12,257 nt of DNA. Source: Granulosicoccaceae bacterium. Its GTDB lineage: Bacteria; Pseudomonadota; Gammaproteobacteria; Granulosicoccales; Granulosicoccaceae. Positions 7,109 to 12,257 of the stretch are shown here, one piece after another (positions within the stretch are counted from its first letter, which is position 1; the number at the start of each line of letters is the position of its first letter). The stretch is from positions 1 to 12,257 of the forward strand of contig JALZUX010000112.1 in the NCBI GenBank assembly GCA_023301405.1, written 5' to 3'. The notes below the pieces were generated by a model that saw nothing but the letters and a program-made list of their open reading frames with translations, made no database searches and had not been told where the DNA came from. A program made the translations under genes and the position numbers.

Positions 7109-8845
7109 CTATAAACTGCCGGTTTGCACCCGCCACTGATTAGCATAGTGCCCTTTGTACTCTAAGAGTTCAACGTGGGTGCCCTGCTCTGCTATCTGCC
7201 CGTTGTTTATCACAACAATATTGTCTGCGGCAACGATTGTTGATAGTCGATGCGCAATCACAATCACTGTACGGTCTATCGAGATTTTTGCCAAAGATCG
7301 TTGTATCGCAGCTTCTGTTTCATTGTCAACTGCACTCGTAGCCTCATCAAGCACTAACACAGGCGGGTTTTTCAGTATCGCTCTTGCCAGTGATAAGCGC
7401 TGACGCTGACCACCCGACAGGCGAATTCCTCGCTCACCCACTGCGGTGTTTAGTCCCTCAGGTAATTTTTCAATAAACTCCCATGCTTCAGCGGAACGCG
7501 CTGCCAGCGTGATTTCGTCAATGGTGGCACCAGGCCGACCATAACTGATATTGTCGGCAATACTGCCATCAAAAAGATAAGGCTCCTGGCTGACAAGCCC
7601 TATAGCGCCTCGCAGCGCTTTTAGTGTTAAGTCATTCACGGGGACGCCATCAATGGAAATAACGCCATTGTCAGGCTCATAAAACCTCAGTAATAACTTA
7701 ACTAACGTAGACTTTCCACTACCCGTTGCTCCGACAAGCGCCGTTGTTTTACCAGCAGGCACCAGCAAAGAAAAATCGGTTAAGCCTGCGCCTGAGCTTT
7801 TGTATTTAAAATTAATAGTAGTGAACACAACTTCACCTGCAATGGGCTGTGACAGTTGACGAGTGCCTTCATCCACTACTTCCAAAGGTGCCTCAATTAA
7901 CCCGAGAATTCGGCGAGTGCTGGCCATCGCACGCTCGTAGAGGTCTACCGTTTTAGCAAGATCAGTCAGTGGCCACAACAGCCGTTGCGTTAGAAATACC
8001 AGCACTCCATAAGCCCCTACATTCAACTTGCCATCAAGCGCGAGAAAGGCACCATATACAAACGTAAACAGAAAGCCTGCAAGAATCGCCATTCGGATAA
8101 TTGGAATAAACGCTGAACTCACCGCTATTGCCTGACTATTAGCCTCTACATAAGCCCGGCTATCAACGGCAAGCTTTGCAGCTTCTCTGTCTTCAGCGGT
8201 AAAAGACTTGATCGTCGCGATACCACCAATATTATTTGAAAGTCTGTTAGCAAGTTGCCCCACCTGCTTGCGAACATTTGCGTACAACGGCGTTGCCCGC
8301 TTCAGGAAAAAAAATGCTCCCCAAATGATTAAAGGTATTGGTGTGAACGCGAGTAATGCAATAGTCGGAGACAGGTAGAAAAATACCCCACCCACCAGAA
8401 TGATTGTGACGAACGTTTGCAGGAAATCATTAACGCCGCCATCAAGAAATCGTTCGAGTTGATTTACGTCGTCATTGAGTATGGAAATCAACTCACCTGA
8501 ACTGCGCTCTTCAAAATAGGCCAGCTCTTGCTGCTGTACTCTGACATAGGCATCCTGACGCAACTCGGCTTGCAGCTTCTGGGCAAGGTTACGCCATAAA
8601 ATCAAATGAAAATATTCAAACAGTGACTCACCCGCCCAGACAAAAAAGGTAAGCACCGCCAGCACGGCTATTTGAGCTCGTGCTGTCTCAAAACCGAATG
8701 AAGCGACAAAACTGTTTTCCTGATTGACGACAACATCGATCGCTATACCAATTAAAATTTCTGGCATGACGTCAAAAACTTTATTAATCACCGAGCAACA
8801 GCTCGCCAACCAAATTCGACGGCGATGACCGCTCGCGTACCGCAC
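7109..8845 (-). CDS. ABC exporter half-transporter (fused membrane and ATPase domains)
   Basis: This is a homodimer-type ABC exporter of at least 578 residues that moves an unknown substrate (lipid, peptide or drug) out of the cytoplasm. The N-terminal half holds about six membrane spans, with hydrophobic segments near 30-40, 58-72, 143-167, 168-182 and 245-270. The ATPase half has Walker A GATGSGKST at 372-380, Q-loop Q420, signature LSGGQ at 476-480, Walker B VLVLDE at 496-501 and H532, all intact. The shown start is GTG 8845, which has no ribosome site. The frame is open upstream to the TAA of the glutamine synthetase gene, and the encoded stretch ending SSVGALLNLVRYASGHRRR looks like genuine N-terminus. 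GAAGGA at 8902-8897 is nine bases before an ATA at 8887 that would add 14 residues, so an unusual start or a sequence error is possible. It is MsbA-like in design, but the substrate cannot be assigned. Confidence 0.85.
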   Translation of the reverse strand: MRYASGHRRRIWLASCCSVINKVFDVMPEILIGIAIDVVVNQENSFVASFGFETARAQIAVLAVLTFFVWAGESLFEYFHLILWRNLAQKLQAELRQDAYVRVQQQELAYFEERSSGELISILNDDVNQLERFLDGGVNDFLQTFVTIILVGGVFFYLSPTIALLAFTPIPLIIWGAFFFLKRATPLYANVRKQVGQLANRLSNNIGGIATIKSFTAEDREAAKLAVDSRAYVEANSQAIAVSSAFIPIIRMAILAGFLFTFVYGAFLALDGKLNVGAYGVLVFLTQRLLWPLTDLAKTVDLYERAMASTRRILGLIEAPLEVVDEGTRQLSQPIAGEVVFTTINFKYKSSGAGLTDFSLLVPAGKTTALVGATGSGKSTLVKLLLRFYEPDNGVISIDGVPVNDLTLKALRGAIGLVSQEPYLFDGSIADNISYGRPGATIDEITLAARSAEAWEFIEKLPEGLNTAVGERGIRLSGGQRQRLSLARAILKNPPVLVLDEATSAVDNETEAAIQRSLAKISIDRTVIVIAHRLSTIVAADNIVVINNGQIAEQGTHVELLEYKGHYANQWRVQTGSL

Positions 8846-8953
8846 CAGATTTAACAGCGCGCCAACACTGCTTGCCTGCGATTTTATTGGCTTTATTCCT
8901 TCAGATTCAGGTGTAATAACAGCCGCTACCGTTGTGTAGGGAGCTAGGTCAAG

Positions 8954-10354
8954 TTAGACATTCAACAACAGATGTTCGCGCTCCCAAGGACTGATTACTC
9001 GCAGGAACTCCTTATATTCTTCTCGCTTAATGGCGATGTACACACTGCTGAAAGTCGGCCCCAAAAGCTCTCTTATCGACTCGTTTTTTTCGAATAAGTC
9101 TAGTGCTTCAATCACACCTACCGGTAAAGACCTTGGCATGTCATAGGCTTCTGTGTCGATGGGATCTCTGGCGATGATCCCTTGAGTCATGCCTAGGTAG
9201 CCACAGGCTAAGCAGGCTGCCATAGCCAGATAAGGATTAGCATCCATCCCCACAACACGATTTTCAACGCGTCTTGCTTGCGGCCCCGACACCGGCACAC
9301 GAATACCCGTAGAGCGGTTGTCGGTACCCCATTCAAGGTTGATCGGCGCTGAAGCATCTGGTACCAACCGTCGGTAGCTGTTCACATACGGCGCCAACAT
9401 ACACACCACAGAATTCAGGCACTTTTGCTGCCCACCAATGAAGTGGTAAAAAAGGTCGCTGGGTTTGTCGTTTGTGGTGTTGAATATATTCTCACCGGTG
9501 TGAATATCGACCACACTCTGGTGAATATGCATGGCGCTTCCCGGTTCATTTTCCATTGGCTTGGCCATAAAGGTTGCGTAGCAGTCGTGACGCAGAGCCG
9601 CCTCGCGGATGGTTCGCTTGAACAGAAACACCTGGTCTGCCAGATCAACGGGATCACCGTGGTTTAAATTGATCTCAAGCTGACCTGCTCCGCCCTCCTG
9701 CATCAAGGTATCTATTTCAAGACCTTGCGCTTCGGCAAAATCGTAGATGTCGTCGACTACTTTTTCGTATTCATCTACACCGGTTATGCTGTACGCCTGC
9801 CGACTCACGCCATGGCGCCCGCTACGACCAACCGGCGGGCTGATCGGGTCATCTGGATTGATGTTACGTTTTGTCAGATAAAATTCAAGCTCGGGAGCGA
9901 CCACCGGCCGCCAGCCTTTTTCATGGTACAGATTAATAATTCGCTTCAGCACGTTACGGGGCGCAAACCCTACTGGCTCATCATCCTGGGTTTGCAGATC
10001 ATGAATGACCTGCATAGTTACATCAGAGGTCCACGGCACTGCTCGCGCGGTAGCGTAGTCTGGAACCAATACAAGATCAGCTTCGGTCCACGCGTTAGGG
10101 ATATCTACCTCAGCATAGTTGCCGGTGATGGTTTGATAGAAAATAGACGACGGTAGGTACATTGGCTGAGCACGGAAGAACTTCGGGGCTGGCATGGTCT
10201 TGCCACGTCCGATACCGACTATATCTGATACCACGCATTCGACTTCTTCAACTTTTCTGTCGCCCAACCACGACTGCAGTGCTTCTGGCAATTTAATACC
10301 CAGATCCAGGTGTGAGCGGTTGCGATCAGAGCAGGAAGAAAATGAGGATGTCAC
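8954..10354 (-). CDS. Glutamine synthetase family protein, PuuA-like (gamma-glutamylpolyamine synthetase type)
   Basis: This 466-residue enzyme belongs to the ATP-dependent glutamate-amine ligase family. The N-terminal beta-grasp part carries VVSDIVGIGRGKTMP at about 41-55. Metal and substrate residues visible in the catalytic barrel are E155 and E157 (PELEFYL), E220 (QEGGAGQ), E227 (QLEINL), H276 (MHIHQS), R328-R329 (NSYRRL), R347 (DNRST) and E364 (RRVENR). NPYLAMAA near 373-380 is the usual C-terminal block. The length and the motifs AKPMENEPGSAMHIH and VNSYRRL fit PuuA-like proteins better than housekeeping GlnA, and I see no GlnA-type adenylylation tyrosine segment. The likely reaction is joining glutamate to a polyamine or other amine, the first step of gamma-glutamyl polyamine catabolism, but no other puu gene is present, so the substrate is open. 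The GTG start at 10354 is supported by AAAGG about seven bases upstream. It is followed at 108 bases by the ABC exporter gene. Confidence 0.85.
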   Translation of the reverse strand: MTSSFSSCSDRNRSHLDLGIKLPEALQSWLGDRKVEEVECVVSDIVGIGRGKTMPAPKFFRAQPMYLPSSIFYQTITGNYAEVDIPNAWTEADLVLVPDYATARAVPWTSDVTMQVIHDLQTQDDEPVGFAPRNVLKRIINLYHEKGWRPVVAPELEFYLTKRNINPDDPISPPVGRSGRHGVSRQAYSITGVDEYEKVVDDIYDFAEAQGLEIDTLMQEGGAGQLEINLNHGDPVDLADQVFLFKRTIREAALRHDCYATFMAKPMENEPGSAMHIHQSVVDIHTGENIFNTTNDKPSDLFYHFIGGQQKCLNSVVCMLAPYVNSYRRLVPDASAPINLEWGTDNRSTGIRVPVSGPQARRVENRVVGMDANPYLAMAACLACGYLGMTQGIIARDPIDTEAYDMPRSLPVGVIEALDLFEKNESIRELLGPTFSSVYIAIKREEYKEFLRVISPWEREHLLLNV

Positions 10355-10673
10355 ACGTAGACCTTTGGCATTGCTTATTCTTAGACGCCGCAGTTTACCT
10401 CAGATGACACCGCTTTGTTGCACTGCTAGCGCCGCGACGCCGCAACTGCTGCCATGGCTCAGTGCTGAGCCGCTAGTTCGATCACAGGTAAACGAAGAAC
10501 AACTTACCTGGCTGGCCGAGAATGAATGATCTACTGCGGAAGCGGTGTTTTGGCCAGCTATGACGATCACAACATTAAAGACGAATGACTATTCGCCTCT
10601 ATCGATCGAATTATCTGACTCAAAATTTCACTTCGCAGTCCAAGACCTTTATGCTCGATTCACCAACTAGTGC
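10355..10673. other. Non-coding gap and probable leader of the glutamine synthetase gene
   Basis: These 319 bases lie between two minus-strand genes and should hold the promoter for the glutamine synthetase transcript and the 3' end of the hypothetical gene. I see no convincing gene, no clear -35/-10 pair and no strong terminator. A small repeat CGAAT-agtc-ATTCG (minus strand, around 10582-10595) could be a weak hairpin after the hypothetical gene. A 16-base near-perfect palindrome occurs at 10456-10471. Two tiny plus-strand ORFs (10404-10529 and 10526-10588) overlap by ATGA but have no solid support. Confidence 0.45.
10456..10471. repeat. Short perfect inverted repeat upstream of the glutamine synthetase gene
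   Basis: GGCTCA (10456-10461) and TGAGCC (10466-10471) are exact inverted copies around the four bases GTGC. It lies about 100 bases upstream of the GTG start at 10354, in the expected promoter or leader region. It could be a dimeric regulator site or an RNA hairpin. No T run follows on either strand, so it is not a terminator. Confidence 0.45.
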
Positions 10674-12257
10674 CTATTTGTCAGGAGTATCGAAGGTACC
10701 ACCCACGTTTAGCTCAATGCCTTCCTCAGTAAAATCAACCTCATAACTCAAGTCACCCTTCGGGTAGGCTTCCATAAATGTCAATGTGTTAGTCATGGTT
10801 TCAGGGCTTTGTCCAGCCATCTCCAACACAGTTCGAGCTTTTGTCAGTATCTGACGGGTATCGACACGCGCCTGAAACAGACCTTCTGTATCGTTGCCAT
10901 CAAGACGATTCGCATAGTCTGTACCGTTCTCGCCGCTGTAAATCACGATATTTTCACCCTTGATCGCCGCTTTCACCTGAATACCTGCTGGTATAGGCAG
11001 GGGCAACAACGGGTTGAGTAACAATTCACTGCCATCCAACGGTAATTCGGCCAGGATACCCAACTGAGGCATCATTTTTAATGTTTGTACCAATAGCGCC
11101 GGGTCAGCCGCTGAAATAGCAATCGCCGTATCAACACTTTCCACCGGCGCGTTGGGATCTTTTGAATCCACATCGACGTCGAATAGATTGAAAGACAGGC
11201 CTCGCACACCACGAGCAAGCCCGCCAAACATCACGACACCCAGAGACGCCGCACTAAGATCAGTTTTTCCTAGATCATTCATGCCCGCTAACGCAGTGCA
11301 TTTGTAATTTAGCGATTCGGTCAATTGACTAAACTGCCCGACAAACTGAGCTAACCGGTCAACACTTATCCCCAACCCCACAGAGACCATCGCTTGACTG
11401 GATGACTGGGAAGTCGGCACCATACCGCGCAACAGCATCAATGTGTCACGCAACAGTTCATGCTTAACGACAACCGCCATGTGCGATTGGTAAGCGACTT
11501 CTTTTTCGGTGACATCGAATTTCCGCGCACCGGAAACGACCATCGGCCATGAAGCGGCCAATGCTGAAACCTCTGCGCGGCAAGGTTCGCTGCGCATCAT
11601 AGCAAGGCCTTGCTGCGCTTGTGAATCATCTTTGAGAAGCTGCGTTAGCTGCTTAGATGCGTCAGACTCCGTATCGGTAATCGTCGCCGCTATCTGCTCA
11701 AAATCAACGTAAGAAACCATCTCATCGCCGTAATCCCATTGTTTACGAAGTTGCTTTAATTCCCCTGAAGCTACTATCGATCTAGCCGGTGGCGTGACAC
11801 CAGTAATTGAATTAACCAGAGCGGTATCTTCCCCATCCGGTAGAAAACTGACAATTAAATCGGTGCCATCATTGGCAACTAACAAGCTCGCCCTGGAATT
11901 GTCTGCTGAGCCCGATTTTGTATCGGCGTTGCCCTCAGTCGTATTTTCGATTGCCGCGTCGACTTTTTCGCCAATCTTCGCTAATTCTTCCATTGAATAG
12001 AAACGGCTTGTGACATCTTTGTCTTGTACGTTACGCGATTTGATTCCGTGCTCTTTCTCCAGGGCATCTAGAGCGGCATCAAATTTCCCAGCGTCCTTAA
12101 GGGCGAGACGGGCAACTGGAAAAATACCAACGGTGTACACAGACATTTGCAGATCACTGTCAATCCCCCATTCAGCCATACGCTCAGCCGGGTTTTCAAA
12201 TATCTCCATGATGGTACCAATCGCTTCAGCGCCTTCTGAAGACTTTGGCAACTCAAA
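10674..12257 (-). CDS. Hypothetical protein, N-terminus outside the window
   Basis: I do not recognise this protein. The frame is open from TAG at 10676-10674 to the right edge, giving 527 residues. No stop separates it from the edge, and the only nearby start-like codon is TTG at 12251 with no ribosome site visible, so the true start is probably further right. It is acidic, Asp/Glu/Ala/Ser rich and has no long membrane segment. It contains only two cysteines, in EPCRAE and YKCTAL, roughly 90 residues apart. Two lone cysteines in a large soluble protein are compatible with a structural disulfide and an exported location, but the signal peptide region is not in view. Segments such as YGDEMVSYVDFEQIA, LARGVRGLSFNLFDVDVDS and the C-terminal GDLSYEVDFTEEGIELNVGG suggest repeated beta-rich domains. 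It is upstream of the glutamine synthetase gene on the same strand, separated by 319 bases, so joint transcription is doubtful. Confidence 0.75.
   Translation of the reverse strand, partial: FELPKSSEGAEAIGTIMEIFENPAERMAEWGIDSDLQMSVYTVGIFPVARLALKDAGKFDAALDALEKEHGIKSRNVQDKDVTSRFYSMEELAKIGEKVDAAIENTTEGNADTKSGSADNSRASLLVANDGTDLIVSFLPDGEDTALVNSITGVTPPARSIVASGELKQLRKQWDYGDEMVSYVDFEQIAATITDTESDASKQLTQLLKDDSQAQQGLAMMRSEPCRAEVSALAASWPMVVSGARKFDVTEKEVAYQSHMAVVVKHELLRDTLMLLRGMVPTSQSSSQAMVSVGLGISVDRLAQFVGQFSQLTESLNYKCTALAGMNDLGKTDLSAASLGVVMFGGLARGVRGLSFNLFDVDVDSKDPNAPVESVDTAIAISAADPALLVQTLKMMPQLGILAELPLDGSELLLNPLLPLPIPAGIQVKAAIKGENIVIYSGENGTDYANRLDGNDTEGLFQARVDTRQILTKARTVLEMAGQSPETMTNTLTFMEAYPKGDLSYEVDFTEEGIELNVGGTFDTPDK

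Noticed and set aside
9725..10156. 143-codon plus-strand ORF inside the glutamine synthetase gene
   Set aside because: It is antisense to conserved catalytic sequence, and its translation shows no recognisable family.
10194..10529. 111-codon plus-strand ORF spanning the start of the glutamine synthetase gene
   Set aside because: Its first half is the complement of the enzyme's N-terminus and the product is low-complexity. A faint likeness of its C-terminus to chorismate lyase lacks the conserved residues.

Overview
The window looks like chromosome from a marine-type proteobacterium, most likely a gammaproteobacterium, with GC around 50% by eye. The basis is the mix of genes: a DUF3524-type tRNA-queuosine mannosyltransferase, a PuuA-like glutamine synthetase, a half-size ABC exporter and a SelW-like selenoprotein. 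The SmoEFGK-type polyol transporter is a family best known from alphaproteobacteria and pseudomonads. No rRNA, tRNA, CRISPR array, transposase or prophage gene is visible. Taxonomy is inferred, not proven.

Left edge (1-269, minus): the N-terminal 89 codons of a DUF3524 glycosyltransferase, transcribed away from the next block. Next (449-6751, plus) is a polyol uptake and oxidation island: a periplasmic binding protein (SmoE/MtlE type), two permeases (SmoF, SmoG), an ATPase (SmoK/MtlK type), then after a 395-base gap a SmoS-type short-chain sorbitol dehydrogenase and an AraC-family regulator. The expected route is that a hexitol such as sorbitol, mannitol or galactitol is bound in the periplasm, imported with ATP and oxidised by SmoS to a ketohexose. 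The AraC protein probably senses the polyol and activates the operon. No sugar kinase and no second polyol dehydrogenase is in the window, so the ketose must be phosphorylated by an enzyme encoded elsewhere.

Right half (minus strand): an unrecognised protein of more than 500 residues running off the right edge (10674-12257), a PuuA-like glutamine synthetase (8954-10354), an ABC exporter half-transporter (7109-8845 or a little longer) and, 43 bases after it, a small gene that conventional ORF calling breaks because it has an in-frame TGA. Read with TGA as selenocysteine, 6850-7065 encodes a 71-residue SelW/Rdx-family protein with a C-M-Q-U redox motif. The RNA starting at that UGA folds into an imperfect stem-loop with the layout of a bacterial SECIS element. 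This hidden selenoprotein is the most notable item in the window. The family is known, but the gene would normally be missed or called two fragments.

Regulatory signals that can be supported are a probable sigma-70 promoter with an overlapping palindrome before smoE, a strong intercistronic hairpin between the binding protein and the first permease, a possible terminator after the ATPase gene, and short palindromes in the leaders of smoS and the glutamine synthetase gene.
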